A DNA stretch of 64,000 nt from positions 815,924 to 879,923 of the forward strand of contig DASWIS010000008.1 in NCBI GenBank assembly GCA_036397555.1, read 5' to 3'. Below, piece by piece: positions 8,820-17,985 of this stretch. Source of the stretch: Candidatus Zixiibacteriota bacterium (GTDB lineage: Bacteria > Zixibacteria > MSB-5A5 > WJJR01). The stretch's first letter is position 1; each line of letters starts with the position of its first letter. The notes below the pieces were generated by a model. The model had not been told where the DNA came from and searched no databases. It worked only from the letters and a program-made list of their open reading frames with translations. Made by a program: the position numbers and the translations under genes.

Positions 8820-9257
8820 ATGAGGATCTGCCTGCAACGTGTGAACTCGGCCTCCGTCGCCATCGGCGACGAACTGGCCGGAGAGATCGGGCCGGGGCTC
8901 GTGCTCCTGGTCGGATTCCGCACTGGTGATGCCGAGGATCAAATCGAGCCGATGGCCCGACGAATTGTCAATCTGCGGATCTTCGAAGATGACGACGGAC
9001 GGATGAATGAATCGCTGTTGGAGCGTGGTTACTCGCTCCTGGTGATTTCGCAGTTTACCTTGTACGCCGATGTCGCCAAAGGACGGCGGCCGTCGTTTAC
9101 CGAAGCACTCGAGCCGCGTCGGGCGGAGGAATTCTACTTGCGCCTTGTATCGGCCTTTCGGAGTATGAACGTGCGGACGGAGACCGGTCGCTTCGGCGCG
9201 AAGATGCTCGTACGCATCAACAACTGGGGGCCGGTCACGTTGGTGCTGGATGCCTAA
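8820..9257 (+). CDS. dtd: D-aminoacyl-tRNA deacylase
   Basis: 145 residues from the ATG at 8820 (MRICLQRV), which matches the family N-terminus; an in-frame TTG at 8796 would add eight atypical residues. The enzyme hydrolyses D-aminoacyl-tRNA (and Gly-tRNA-Ala) in the cytoplasm. Both catalytic signatures are visible: SQFTLYAD in the middle and a cis-Pro GPVT motif (NNWGPVTLVLD) at the C-terminus. Here NNWGPVT replaces the more common NDGPVT. The stop overlaps the next gene by 8 bp, so maf is probably translated by coupling. Confidence 0.95.
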   Translation: MRICLQRVNSASVAIGDELAGEIGPGLVLLVGFRTGDAEDQIEPMARRIVNLRIFEDDDGRMNESLLERGYSLLVISQFTLYADVAKGRRPSFTEALEPRRAEEFYLRLVSAFRSMNVRTETGRFGAKMLVRINNWGPVTLVLDA

Positions 9258-9936
9258 GGGGGGCTTGTGGTCTTCCGGGAAACGCCGCAGGCAGGGGTCC
9301 GAGACGCTCTCGTTTCGCCAGGTCGTCGACAACGGCGACATCGCATCACTGCGGCTGGCGGTTGGCCGACGCCGCGTTTGTCTCGCGTCGGCGTCCCCGA
9401 GACGGCGTCGAATACTCCGCGCCTGTGGGATTTCGTTCTCGGTGTGCCCGTCGACCGTCGACGAGCCGCCGCCGCATGGTCCCGACTGGCGCGCGTGGGT
9501 GCGAACGTGGTCGTCATTCAAGGCATCCGATGTCGCGACACGAATCAATCGTTCGGCGCTGATCATCGCCGCGGACACGATCGTCGTGCTCGGCGGGCAT
9601 GGTCTCGGCAAACCGCGCGACGGCGACGATGCCGTTGCCATGCTGAAACGATTGTCGGGACGTTCGCATTCGGTCATCACGGGCATCACCGTGACTGACC
9701 GGGCAACCATGCGAGGTGGGTCGGCATCCGAGGCGTCGGTTGTGACCTTTCGTACGCTGACCGATTCGGAGATTCGTGACTACGTCCGAAACGGTGAACC
9801 GATGGACAAAGCCGGCGCTTATGCAATCCAGGGTCAGGCGTCGGCATTCATTGCCGATGTTAAGGGCCCGATCGACAACGTGGTCGGTCTGCCGGTCGGA
9901 GCACTGGCCCGGCTGATCAGACGAGTGAGCGCATGA
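9250..9936 (+). CDS. maf: Maf-family nucleoside triphosphate pyrophosphatase
   Basis: 228 residues; the family is usually about 190-200. Conserved parts are LASASPRRRRIL (phosphate-binding loop, about 45-56), IIAADTIVV with the catalytic Asp, GKPRDGDDAVAMLKRLSG, and GEPMDKAGAYAIQGQASAFI followed by VVGLPVG. Maf enzymes remove modified or canonical NTPs such as dTTP/UTP, or m7GTP in related clades. The roughly 40 residues before LASASPRR are not typical, so the true start may be a downstream GTG. The annotated ATG overlaps dtd, and the stop overlaps the RodZ-like start as ATGA. Confidence 0.9.
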   Translation: MPKGGLWSSGKRRRQGSETLSFRQVVDNGDIASLRLAVGRRRVCLASASPRRRRILRACGISFSVCPSTVDEPPPHGPDWRAWVRTWSSFKASDVATRINRSALIIAADTIVVLGGHGLGKPRDGDDAVAMLKRLSGRSHSVITGITVTDRATMRGGSASEASVVTFRTLTDSEIRDYVRNGEPMDKAGAYAIQGQASAFIADVKGPIDNVVGLPVGALARLIRRVSA

Positions 9937-10874
9937 GCACGCGAAATCCCCGACGTAACGGATACGCCGCCGCGCCCGAAGGCGGCGCCGGGAGCGGATC
10001 CACGTCCGGGGCGCGCATCGAGTTGGCAACGCCGGTTGAAATCGATGTCGCGTCCGACCGACTGGGGCCCGTGCTCGGCGACCGACGACGATCATTGGGA
10101 CTCAAACTGGAAGAAGTCGCGGAGGAGATCAAGATCAGGGCGGAATATCTCAAGGCGCTCGAGGAGGAATCCTTCGACGATTTGCCGACGCCCGAGTACG
10201 CCCGCCTGTTTTTGAAAACATACGCCGAACGCCTGGCGTTGAATGTCTCCGAGGTTTACGCCCTGTTGGATCTGTGCGACCATCCCGGAGTCCGCCGCAT
10301 ACCCTCGGTAACCGTGAAAACCCCGGCGATTTCGGTGCCGAGTCCGTCGACGGTCCGTTCGGGAAAGCTGTCAATCATCGCCATCGCCACTCTCGCGTTG
10401 CTGGCGATTCTGATGGTTGTGTGGTTGTTGCTCGGCGGGGATCAGGAGCAGTCGAATGTCGCGCCGCCGCCGGCCCCGGTCACATCGGATATCGAAGGGG
10501 CCGGGCAGCAGTATCAGGCAACGACCGAAACGGGGACAACTCCGGTTGAGCCGATGCATCTGGTGCTGCATTTCGGCAAGTCGACGTGGGCCGTGATCGC
10601 CGCCGACAGCGACACGGTCGTCAGTACGATTCTCTCGGCCGGGGACTCCGTCACCGCATTCGCTGAGGATCGGTTTCTGTTGACGATGGGGCACACCGAC
10701 AGCGTGACGGCATCCATCGACGGCCATCCATTGGTCCCGTTCCGCAACCGCGCGGTCCGGCTGTCCGGACTGTTGCTCACCCGCGATTCGCTCGACGTCT
10801 GGTGGGATACAACTCAGGCGGCGCGGGCGATTTCTGTCGGCTCAGAAATGTCTCCCGACGGAGAGGGTATTTAA
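9933..10874 (+). CDS. RodZ-like membrane protein (HTH + DUF4115)
   Basis: 313 residues. The cytoplasmic N-terminal part carries a Cro/Xre-like helix-turn-helix of the RodZ type (about 48-115; LGPVLGDRRRSLGLKLEEVA, IKIRAEYLKALEEESFDDLP). A single transmembrane helix follows at about 146-169 (SIIAIATLALLAILMVVWLL). A periplasmic DUF4115 beta domain is near 210-300 (LHFGKSTWAVIAADSDTVVS, DSLDVWWD). RodZ links MreB filaments to the cell-wall elongation machinery. No mreB is in the window. The first 35 residues are low complexity (Gly/Ala/Ser). It overlaps maf by 4 bp and is followed after 9 bp by an uncharacterised gene. Confidence 0.85.
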   Translation: MSTRNPRRNGYAAAPEGGAGSGSTSGARIELATPVEIDVASDRLGPVLGDRRRSLGLKLEEVAEEIKIRAEYLKALEEESFDDLPTPEYARLFLKTYAERLALNVSEVYALLDLCDHPGVRRIPSVTVKTPAISVPSPSTVRSGKLSIIAIATLALLAILMVVWLLLGGDQEQSNVAPPPAPVTSDIEGAGQQYQATTETGTTPVEPMHLVLHFGKSTWAVIAADSDTVVSTILSAGDSVTAFAEDRFLLTMGHTDSVTASIDGHPLVPFRNRAVRLSGLLLTRDSLDVWWDTTQAARAISVGSEMSPDGEGI

Positions 10875-10883
10875 GGGCGGCCA

Positions 10884-11501
10884 ATGGGAATGATCCGCGA
10901 TCTGATCATTCGTTGGCTGGCCCGACGCTACGCTCCGGCGGAGTTCGCGTTTCCCCACGTGTTGCGCAACGCGCGCCGGGTGATGGTGCTGATGCCGCTG
11001 TCGCTGGAGGCATTTCGATTGTCGGAATACTTCCTGTCACGCCTGCCGCAGGCGTTCCCCGATGCCAAGATCACATTGCTCTATCCGCCCAAGAGTCTGG
11101 CGCCGCGCTTTTACAACCCGCACGGTTACCGCGTGGTCGTTCCCGAACCGCGCCAGGTCTGGTGGTTCAGTCTGCCGCGCCGTGCGTTTTTGGAAAAGCT
11201 CTTCGAGTCGAAGTTTGACGTGATCATCATTCTCAACAAGGAACCGAGCGTCTTCTATTCGGCGGCGGTGATGGCCTCCGGCACGGCGGTCCGGATCGGC
11301 TTGCCCGGCGGCATGGGTGCGCCCTTTGTCACCGTCGAGCTGCGTCACGGACGCGACGACGCCGATGTCAAAACCGAATTCATCCTGTTCGTGGAGATGT
11401 TGCGCAAAATGTCACGCGTCGTCCCGCCCCCCGACGAGAGCAGCGGCGCCGGGCTGGAGCCGACCTCGCCGCTGATCGGCCCGCAGTTGGCGATGCTGTA
11501 G
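10884..11501 (+). CDS. uncharacterised protein resembling the N-terminal half of a GT9 glycosyltransferase
   Basis: 205 residues with no signal peptide. The segment from VMVLMPLSLEAFRLSEYFLS to DAKITLLYPPKS looks like the first Rossmann half of heptosyltransferase-type (GT9) enzymes. FDVIIILNKEPSVFYSAAVM followed by SGTAVRIGLPG resembles their conserved 'D..i.l......a.l....a..riG' pattern. The C-terminal nucleotide-sugar-binding half is absent, so it is either a half-size homologue or a non-catalytic relative. I do not know its function. It sits between the RodZ-like gene and smc, with good spacing to both, so it is probably expressed and not a decaying fragment. Confidence 0.6.
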   Translation: MGMIRDLIIRWLARRYAPAEFAFPHVLRNARRVMVLMPLSLEAFRLSEYFLSRLPQAFPDAKITLLYPPKSLAPRFYNPHGYRVVVPEPRQVWWFSLPRRAFLEKLFESKFDVIIILNKEPSVFYSAAVMASGTAVRIGLPGGMGAPFVTVELRHGRDDADVKTEFILFVEMLRKMSRVVPPPDESSGAGLEPTSPLIGPQLAML

Positions 11502-11529
11502 ACCGGGCGAAGCGACAAGGGAGTCCACT

Positions 11530-14500
11530 GTGTATCTCAAACGAATCGAATTGGCCGGATTCAAATCGTTCCCGGAGCATACCGAGGTCATTCTCTCCTC
11601 CGGGATCACGGCGGTCGTCGGACCCAACGGCTGCGGCAAGTCCAATCTCATGGACGCCGTCCGCTGGGTGCTCGGCGAGCAGCGCCCCCGTGTCCTGCGC
11701 GGCGGGAAGATGGAAGAGGTCATCTTCGGCGGCACGCCGCAGCGTCCGGCAATGTCGGCAGCCGAGATCACGCTGGTCATCGACAACGAGTCGGGACGTC
11801 TGCCGACCGAGTACACCGAAGTGTCCATCAGCCGTCGGCTCGACCGTTCCGGCGACAGCGAGTACCGGCTCAACGGGCAGGTCTGCCGTCTGAAGGATTT
11901 CAGCAATCTGTTTCTCGATACCGGGATGGGTTCCCACGGTTACGCCGTCATTCAGGCGGGGATGATCGATGCGATCATCTCCGAGCACCCCGACGAACGA
12001 CGGTTTCTCTTCGAAGAAGCGGCCGGCGTCTCCAAATACAAAGTGCGCCAGCGCGAGGCACTGCGCAAAATGGAGGCGACCGATCAAGACTTGCTGCGGC
12101 TGTCGGATCTGCGCAACGAAGTTCAGACGCGCGTGCGATCGCTTGCGCGACAAAAGGGGATGGCCGAACGGCACCGCCGTCTGCGCGAGATGTGGAAGAC
12201 GCTCGATATCGCCCGGGCCGCCCGGGCCTACCAGAAGTTCGTCAACGAGCGCGATCGGCTCGCGGCGTCGTTTGAATCCGCGGTCGGTGACGCGGCCGCG
12301 TTGACCGCGCAGACCGATGCGCTGGAACTGGAACGACAAAAGCTGCGCTTGTCGGTCGACGAAGCCGAACGTGACGCCCAGGAGATCATCGACCGATTGA
12401 CCGCCGCCACCGCCATGGCACAGGATGTCCGCGCCCAGCGCCTGCGCAGTGAAGATCGCATCGTCCACCTGCGAGAGGAACAGACGCGTGCCGCCGACCG
12501 GAGTGGGATGTTGGTCCGGCGCAGTGAGGAAGCCACTCAGGCATTACAGAACGCGCAACACCGTCGCATGGACGCGGAAAAGGATCGCGAGCGAGTCTCG
12601 TTAAGCGTCAACGAAGCCGAGCAAAGTTGCCGTGCGGCCGATCAGGCCTTTGACACCGCATCGGAACAAGAACGCACCGCACGCGAACGGCGTGATCTGG
12701 CCGAACGTGACTATGTCCGCGCCGTCTCGCAGCGCGAGGCGATGGAGCGGCACGCGCAGACGCTCGCATCGATGCAAACCGAACAGCGTGAGCGACTGAT
12801 ACGATTGGAAGAAGACGTCTCGCAACTCCAACTCGAGACGGCGGCCGACGCCGCACAATTATCGGCGGCAGAAGAAGAATTGCGCCGGGACGGCGATGCC
12901 GCCGAACAACTGCAGAAGCAACACCGTGAAATCCAGGATGCCATCGCCCGCACGGAAACCGAAATTCAGCAGCGCCGGGAGCGTCTGGATGAAGCCCGTG
13001 ACGGGCGCGCCTTCGTCGAGGGACTGATGCGGCGCGGTGAGGGACTGGGTGAAGCGGCCGAGCGCATCCTCTCCGACGAAGCCCGTTGGGGCCAACGTGT
13101 CAGCGGCTGGGTCGACCGCCTGCATCCGAAGTCCGAATGGATGCTGGCAATCGAGACGGTGCTGGCCGACCGGATCGCCGCCATCTGTTGTGTCGATCAG
13201 GCGACCGTCCACGATGTCGTCGCGCACCTGTTGGCTGAATCGACAGGACGCGCCGTCGTTCTCGACCCGTCACTGCTGCCGAAGACGTCAGGCGAGAAAT
13301 CGGCCGAATCGGCGGCACATTTCGTCGGCTGGCTGTCCGATTTCATTGATCGTGAACCCGCTGACGCGGGGATGGTCAACGCAATTTTCGGCGGGATCGC
13401 CTGCGTCGATCAATCCGAGGATGTGCGCCCGCTGTTCGAATTCCTCGGACACAACACGCCGGTCGTGTCGCGCGACGGTCTGCACATCGCGCCGCCGGGG
13501 ACAATCCGAGTCGGTCGCTTCGAGGGCGAGCCCGTTGTCGGGCGTCGCGCGCGGCTGCAGGTGCTCGATGCGCGGATGGCGGAAAGCGAATCGGTTCTCG
13601 AGGATTGCCGACACCGCCTCGCAGAGCTGGAACGGACGCGGGAAACGCTGACCAGGGACCTGACCGAAGCGTCGTCGCGCAGGAATCACCGGCAGCACGT
13701 TGTCATCGAGTTGCGCGCGAAGTCGGAAACAGTCAATGCGCGACTGGCGATGACGCGCCAATCGCTCGCCGAACTCCGGCTGTCGGTCGGCGGCGACCCC
13801 GCGACAGCGAGGGAAGGTGGCGTTGCCGCCGATGATCGTTCCCTCGAGGAGTTGCAATCGATTCGCGACACGATGTTGAAGGAACTCGAAGCGGCTTCGA
13901 ACAGAGCCCGCGCGACCGAGGAACATCGCAATCGCCAATCGGCGGCACTCAGCCGCGCGCGCATCGCGGTGGTCGAGGCACAGGCGCGGCTCGAAGCGAT
14001 TATCGCCGAACAGCGGCGTTACAACGACCAGATGACCGAGCTCAACTCGGAACAGCAGGAACTCTCCGGCCGATTGGCGGCCATACAATCCGAGTCGTCC
14101 GCCTTGGAACGCTCCCTGAACGAAGGCAAAGAGCTTGAGCGTCAATCTCAGAGAGCGGTTGAGGAACTGGAGGAACAACGCCGTGCCGCACGTGCCGAGC
14201 TGTCCGTGCGACGGGAAGCCCACGACGCGCAGGAGGCGCAGTTGCGCGAGTCGCGACGGCGCCGCGACGAGGCCGAACGCGCGCGATCGGGCATCGAGTT
14301 GCAACGCGCCAAGCTCGACGCCGAGGCGGAGCAATGGCGGCGTCATGTGCGCGACACCCACCAGATGGACCTGGCGACCGCAACAGTCGCCCGAGCGGAA
14401 TTGTCCAATGAGGATCTGGACAAAAAAGTTCAGGATGCACAGCGCGCCATCGACAAGCTCGGCCCGGTCAATCCGCTGGCGCTGGAAGAATGGGAACGCG

Positions 14501-15147
14501 AATCGGAACGGCTCCAGTACCTCGATCAACAGATTCGTGACCTGCAGGAGGCCAAAAAGTCACTGGTCGATACGATCACCGAACTGAATGAGACCGCCGG
14601 CCGGCGTTTCACCGAGACCTTCGAGACTGCCCGCGGCCATTTTCAGGTTGTTTTTAACGAGTTGTTCCGAGGCGGTGAAGCCGACGTGCGCCTGACGCAG
14701 CCCGATCAGCCGCTGGAGTCGCCGATCGAGATCTACGCCCGGCCACGCGGCAAAAAATTCATCGGCATCCGCCAGCTCTCCGGCGGCGAACGCGCCCTGA
14801 CCGCGCTGGCGCTCTTGTTCGCGCTCTATTTGGTCAAACCCAGCCCCTTCTGCATTCTCGATGAAGTCGACGCGCCATTGGACGACGCCAACTGCGGGCG
14901 ATTTCTGCGGCTCCTGCACCGATTCAAACAGAGCACGCAATTCATCGTCGTCACACACAACAAACTGACGATGGACGCCGCCGACGTGCTCTACGGCGTG
15001 ACCATGGAGCAGCCCGGCGTGTCCAAGCTCGTCTCGGTACGTCTCAACCGGGGCGCGGAGCAGGGCGGCAACGGGCATTCGCCGTCGGATGACTCGCGCA
15101 CCGTCGATGAACTGTTGGCGCCGGGCGTGGCGCCGTCGTCGAATTGA
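11530..15147 (+). CDS. smc: chromosome segregation ATPase SMC
   Basis: 1205 residues, full length, from a GTG preceded by AAGGGAG. The N-terminal head shows GFKSFPEHTEV and Walker A GPNGCGKSN (about 33-41). Two long coiled-coil arms (about 170-500 and 690-1000) flank a hinge (about 510-680). The C-terminal head has the ABC signature LSGGERALTALALLFAL (about 1083-1099) and Walker B FCILDEVDAPLDD (about 1108). SMC with ScpA/ScpB organises and segregates the chromosome; scpAB are not in this window. It is followed by ftsY, a very common order in bacteria. Confidence 0.98.
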   Translation: MYLKRIELAGFKSFPEHTEVILSSGITAVVGPNGCGKSNLMDAVRWVLGEQRPRVLRGGKMEEVIFGGTPQRPAMSAAEITLVIDNESGRLPTEYTEVSISRRLDRSGDSEYRLNGQVCRLKDFSNLFLDTGMGSHGYAVIQAGMIDAIISEHPDERRFLFEEAAGVSKYKVRQREALRKMEATDQDLLRLSDLRNEVQTRVRSLARQKGMAERHRRLREMWKTLDIARAARAYQKFVNERDRLAASFESAVGDAAALTAQTDALELERQKLRLSVDEAERDAQEIIDRLTAATAMAQDVRAQRLRSEDRIVHLREEQTRAADRSGMLVRRSEEATQALQNAQHRRMDAEKDRERVSLSVNEAEQSCRAADQAFDTASEQERTARERRDLAERDYVRAVSQREAMERHAQTLASMQTEQRERLIRLEEDVSQLQLETAADAAQLSAAEEELRRDGDAAEQLQKQHREIQDAIARTETEIQQRRERLDEARDGRAFVEGLMRRGEGLGEAAERILSDEARWGQRVSGWVDRLHPKSEWMLAIETVLADRIAAICCVDQATVHDVVAHLLAESTGRAVVLDPSLLPKTSGEKSAESAAHFVGWLSDFIDREPADAGMVNAIFGGIACVDQSEDVRPLFEFLGHNTPVVSRDGLHIAPPGTIRVGRFEGEPVVGRRARLQVLDARMAESESVLEDCRHRLAELERTRETLTRDLTEASSRRNHRQHVVIELRAKSETVNARLAMTRQSLAELRLSVGGDPATAREGGVAADDRSLEELQSIRDTMLKELEAASNRARATEEHRNRQSAALSRARIAVVEAQARLEAIIAEQRRYNDQMTELNSEQQELSGRLAAIQSESSALERSLNEGKELERQSQRAVEELEEQRRAARAELSVRREAHDAQEAQLRESRRRRDEAERARSGIELQRAKLDAEAEQWRRHVRDTHQMDLATATVARAELSNEDLDKKVQDAQRAIDKLGPVNPLALEEWERESERLQYLDQQIRDLQEAKKSLVDTITELNETAGRRFTETFETARGHFQVVFNELFRGGEADVRLTQPDQPLESPIEIYARPRGKKFIGIRQLSGGERALTALALLFALYLVKPSPFCILDEVDAPLDDANCGRFLRLLHRFKQSTQFIVVTHNKLTMDAADVLYGVTMEQPGVSKLVSVRLNRGAEQGGNGHSPSDDSRTVDELLAPGVAPSSN

Positions 15148-15196
15148 CGGTTCATCGCAGCGATTGCAATCCCCATGACACCGAGGGCGCCACGCC

Positions 15197-16123
15197 GTGC
15201 GTGAGTTTTTTCAGCGGCTCAAACGCGGATTGCACAACACGCACCGCCAACTCTCCGATGGCCTCCGTCGGGCGGTGGGGCTGTCGCCCGTGTTCGATGA
15301 GGCGATGTACGACCACATGACGGCCGCATTGATCGCCGCCGACTGCGGTGTCGATCTGTCCGAAAAACTGATCGCGCAGTTGCGCGATGATGCCCGACAA
15401 CAAGGAATCAGCACCACGGATGGACTGTTGCAGGCGCTGAAGGGCCACGTGGTCCGACTGCTCAGCGATGCGCATGCGCCGGCTGGGCCGGATGATGATC
15501 GAATTCAGCCGCGCGTGACCGTGTTTGTCGGCGTCAACGGGGCCGGCAAGACGACCTCGATCGGCAAGATCGGATGTCATTGGGCGCAGAAGGGACGTCG
15601 CGTGCTGTTCGCCGCCGCCGACACCTTCCGCGCCGCCGCCGCCGAACAGTTGTCGATTTGGGCCGAGCGCGCCAACGCGCAATTGGTCAATTCGGCATCG
15701 GGCGCCGATCCCGCGGCGGTCGCGTTCGATGCGGTCAGCGCCGCCTACGCGCGCGGCATCGATGATGTCTTAATCGACACCGCCGGTCGACTACAGAGCA
15801 AAAGCAACCTGATGGCCGAATTGACGAAAGTGCGCCGCTCGATCGACAAGGCGCGCGGCGAACGGCCCGGCCTGGTTCGCGCTTGGCTCGTCTTGGATGC
15901 GACTACCGGACAAAACGGCCTCTCCCAAGCCGAGCGCTTCCGCGAGGCCGTCGGGCTCGACGGCATCGTCCTGACCAAACTTGACGGTACGGCGCGCGGC
16001 GGCATCGTGCTCGCCATCGCCGATCGGCTCAAGCTGCCGGTGGTCTGGGTCGGCGTCGGCGAGTCGCTGGAGGATTTGGAGACCTTCGACCCCGTGGAGT
16101 TTGCCGATGCGCTTTTTGATTGA
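15197..16123 (+). CDS. ftsY: signal recognition particle receptor FtsY
   Basis: 308 residues starting at a GTG. An N domain of about 100 residues has only a very short acidic A region, as in many non-enteric bacteria. The SRP-GTPase G domain shows G1 GVNGAGKTTSIGKI (about 112), ADTFRAAAAEQL, G3 DTAGRLQSK (about 194), G4 LTKLDGTARGG (about 259), and the closing GVGESLEDLETFDP. It docks SRP-ribosome complexes on the inner membrane for co-translational insertion. It lies 49 bp after smc, a conserved pair, and 15 bp before rlmH. Confidence 0.98.
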   Translation: MREFFQRLKRGLHNTHRQLSDGLRRAVGLSPVFDEAMYDHMTAALIAADCGVDLSEKLIAQLRDDARQQGISTTDGLLQALKGHVVRLLSDAHAPAGPDDDRIQPRVTVFVGVNGAGKTTSIGKIGCHWAQKGRRVLFAAADTFRAAAAEQLSIWAERANAQLVNSASGADPAAVAFDAVSAAYARGIDDVLIDTAGRLQSKSNLMAELTKVRRSIDKARGERPGLVRAWLVLDATTGQNGLSQAERFREAVGLDGIVLTKLDGTARGGIVLAIADRLKLPVVWVGVGESLEDLETFDPVEFADALFD

Positions 16124-16138
16124 GAGCTCTCCCGCGCG

Positions 16139-16609
16139 ATGACAATCTCCTTCATTGCCGTCGGAAAGCCGAAGGCCCGCTGGGTGTCGGCCGCGCTCGC
16201 CGATTACGAACGCTTTTTGCGGAAATACACGAAAGTCGAATGGGAGTGGCTCCGACCATACTCGCGTTCTTCGAAGACTGCTGCGCAGATTCGCGCTGCC
16301 GAAGCTGTCGCAATCCAATCGGTGCTCCGGCGCCAGGTCGCGTTCACGGTCGTGTGCGATCACAGGGGAGAAGCGATGGATTCGGAGGACTTTGCCCGGC
16401 GGTGGCGCAAGGGCTTGGATTCACACGGCGGGCATGCACGAATCATCGTGGGCGGCGCGTGGGGGCTGGAAGCGAAACTGATCAGGGAGGCGGACCTGGT
16501 CTGGTCGCTGGGGCCGCAGACGATGGCCCACGAACTGACCCTCGTTGTCGCCGCCGAGCAGATCGCCCGCGCATTCTCGATCCTGCGCGGCGACTCCTAC
16601 CACAAGTAG
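16139..16609 (+). CDS. rlmH: 23S rRNA (pseudouridine1915-N3)-methyltransferase RlmH
   Basis: 156 residues, the usual size of this small SPOUT/trefoil-knot methyltransferase. The knot is recognisable in IIVGGAWGLEAKL. The C-terminal block LGPQTMAHELTLVVAAEQIA ends in the family signature RAFSILRGDSYHK. It methylates pseudouridine 1915 in helix 69 of 23S rRNA on assembled ribosomes. It is probably in the same transcript as smc-ftsY. It ends before a 200-bp convergent spacer full of short repeats. Confidence 0.96.
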   Translation: MTISFIAVGKPKARWVSAALADYERFLRKYTKVEWEWLRPYSRSSKTAAQIRAAEAVAIQSVLRRQVAFTVVCDHRGEAMDSEDFARRWRKGLDSHGGHARIIVGGAWGLEAKLIREADLVWSLGPQTMAHELTLVVAAEQIARAFSILRGDSYHK

Positions 16610-16652
16610 TGTTGACTCCTTTGGGGGTCGCAACAATGACTCCCTCTGTCCA

Positions 16653-16688
16653 CCTGTCCCGCTTGTCCCACTTGTCCCGCTTGTCCCG
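16653..16688. repeat. 9-bp tandem repeat (four copies)
   Basis: The unit CTTGTCCC(G/A) is repeated four times, the first copy with CCTGTCCCG. It lies between rlmH and the convergent permease gene and abuts the dispersed repeat at 16684. Confidence 0.85.
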
Positions 16689-16703
16689 AGCGCAGCCGAG
16701 GGA
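16684..16703. repeat. dispersed imperfect-palindrome repeat, copy 1
   Basis: TCCCGAGCGCAGCCGAGGGA; TCCC/GGGA ends pair around a GC-rich core. Near-identical copies are at 32971-32990 (intergenic) and 56093-56110 (inside infC). Confidence 0.7.
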
Positions 16704-16741
16704 AGCGTAGTCGAGGGAAGCGTAGTCGAGGGAAGCGTAGC
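16697..16741. repeat. 15-bp tandem repeat (three copies)
   Basis: CGAGGGAAGCGTAGT repeated three times, with a final base change. It appears to have grown out of the right half of the dispersed repeat at 16684, since the first copy overlaps it. Confidence 0.85.
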
Positions 16742-16810
16742 CGACGGAGTGAGGTGTGTGGCGAGGGAAACGGGAATGATCCGGGCGAACTTGCCAGGGC
16801 CTGAAGACTG

Positions 16811-17875
16811 TTACGCTGTCGCGGTCGAATGACGCCGTACGCGCACGAGGCGCCGCAACCAGGTCGCGAGGAAGGCCGCGATCAGCACGATGACACCGAG
16901 CCAGTTCAATACGGTCGCGGACTCTTCCGACAGAGCCGTGTCCACATTGGGTGTCCAATCCCAAGCACCAAAACCGGCATTCACGATCCACCCGATAAGG
17001 ACACTGATGACGATCAGCGCCGTGATGTAGACCGCCGTCGTGCGTCGCCCCAGTTCTCGCGCGATGACCGCGAGCGCTGCGACATTCGTGGCCGGACCGA
17101 CCAACAGGAACACCAGCACCGCGCCGGGCATCATGCCCTTGGCCAACAGCACCGCCGCGATCGGTGTCGAAGCCGACGCGCAGATATACAAAGGCACGCC
17201 GGCAATTATCACGAGCGCCATCTGACCCCACGCCGAGGTCGCGCCGAAAAACTGATCGGGCAGCCAGACCGCCAGCACACCGGATAGCACCAGCCCGATC
17301 GCCAGCCAGTTGGCGATGTCCGGGAAGAAGTCGAACGCGACATATCGCGCCGCCGAGCGGACGCGCTCAGGCCATCCGTGCCCCGTGGCGCATTCGGCCT
17401 CGTGACAAACGATGCAGCGCACGATATGATCGCCCCCGGATTCGGATTGTTGACTGCCGGAGAATCGATCGACCGCCAAGCCGGTCGTCAGCGCCGACAC
17501 CAGCGCAGCCGCCGGGCGCAGAATCGTCATCAGGGGGTTGATCAGTGCGTAGGTCACCGCAATCGAATCGACCCCGGTCTCCGGCGTCGACACCAGAAAC
17601 GACACGACCGAGCCCCGCGAAGCGCCACGGCGTTTCATGGTCAGCGCCGTCGGCAAGACACCGCACGAACACAAAGGCAGCGGTATTCCGGCCAGCGCGG
17701 CTTTGAGGTTGGAGACGAATCCGGGCTTGCCGATCAAGCGATGGATGCGATCCGACGGAAAGACCACCAACACGACAATCGCCGCCGTCAACCCCAGCAC
17801 GATGTACGGGGCCATCATGAGCGCGACATGCCACGTCTCTTTCGCCGCCTGCGCGATCCAGAGCATCCAGTTCAT
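16811..17875 (-). CDS. SO_0444/ArsP-type permease, probable Cu/Zn efflux transporter
   Basis: 354 residues with about 8-9 transmembrane helices. It belongs to the permease family (formerly DUF318) that includes SO_0444-type Cu/Zn exporters and ArsP. It shows the family motif GIPLPLCSCGVLPTALTMK near residue 70, a central loop with a Cys/His cluster (CIVCHEAECATGHG, about 152-165), and a second repeat with LYICASASTPIAAVLLAKGM and LLVGPATNVAAL. The Cys-rich motifs suggest metal handling; the substrate is inference. The gene follows the ArsR-type regulator by about 110 bp on the same strand, with an operator-like palindrome between them, which points to metal-inducible expression. Confidence 0.85.
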   Translation of the reverse strand: MNWMLWIAQAAKETWHVALMMAPYIVLGLTAAIVVLVVFPSDRIHRLIGKPGFVSNLKAALAGIPLPLCSCGVLPTALTMKRRGASRGSVVSFLVSTPETGVDSIAVTYALINPLMTILRPAAALVSALTTGLAVDRFSGSQQSESGGDHIVRCIVCHEAECATGHGWPERVRSAARYVAFDFFPDIANWLAIGLVLSGVLAVWLPDQFFGATSAWGQMALVIIAGVPLYICASASTPIAAVLLAKGMMPGAVLVFLLVGPATNVAALAVIARELGRRTTAVYITALIVISVLIGWIVNAGFGAWDWTPNVDTALSEESATVLNWLGVIVLIAAFLATWLRRLVRVRRHSTATA

Positions 17876-17919
17876 AATCGATCGATCCTAACGCAAATAC
17901 GAAATACTGATTCGAATGG

Positions 17920-17935
17920 TTGAACAATCGTTCAA
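17920..17935 (-). promoter_or_regulatory. ArsR/SmtB-type operator upstream of the permease
   Basis: TTGAAC-GATT-GTTCAA (read on the - strand) is a perfect inverted repeat with 6-bp arms. It resembles known SmtB/CzrA operators (TGAA-N6-TTCA core) and lies about 45 bp before the permease start, between the regulator and its likely target. Confidence 0.75.
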
Positions 17936-17985
17936 ATGATACAAACGTATAACCCGTTGCGCATCAATGTCATATCGCCTCACGC

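Noticed and set aside
16653..16741. CRISPR array
   Set aside because: The units are short direct tandem repeats without spacers, and no cas genes are present.
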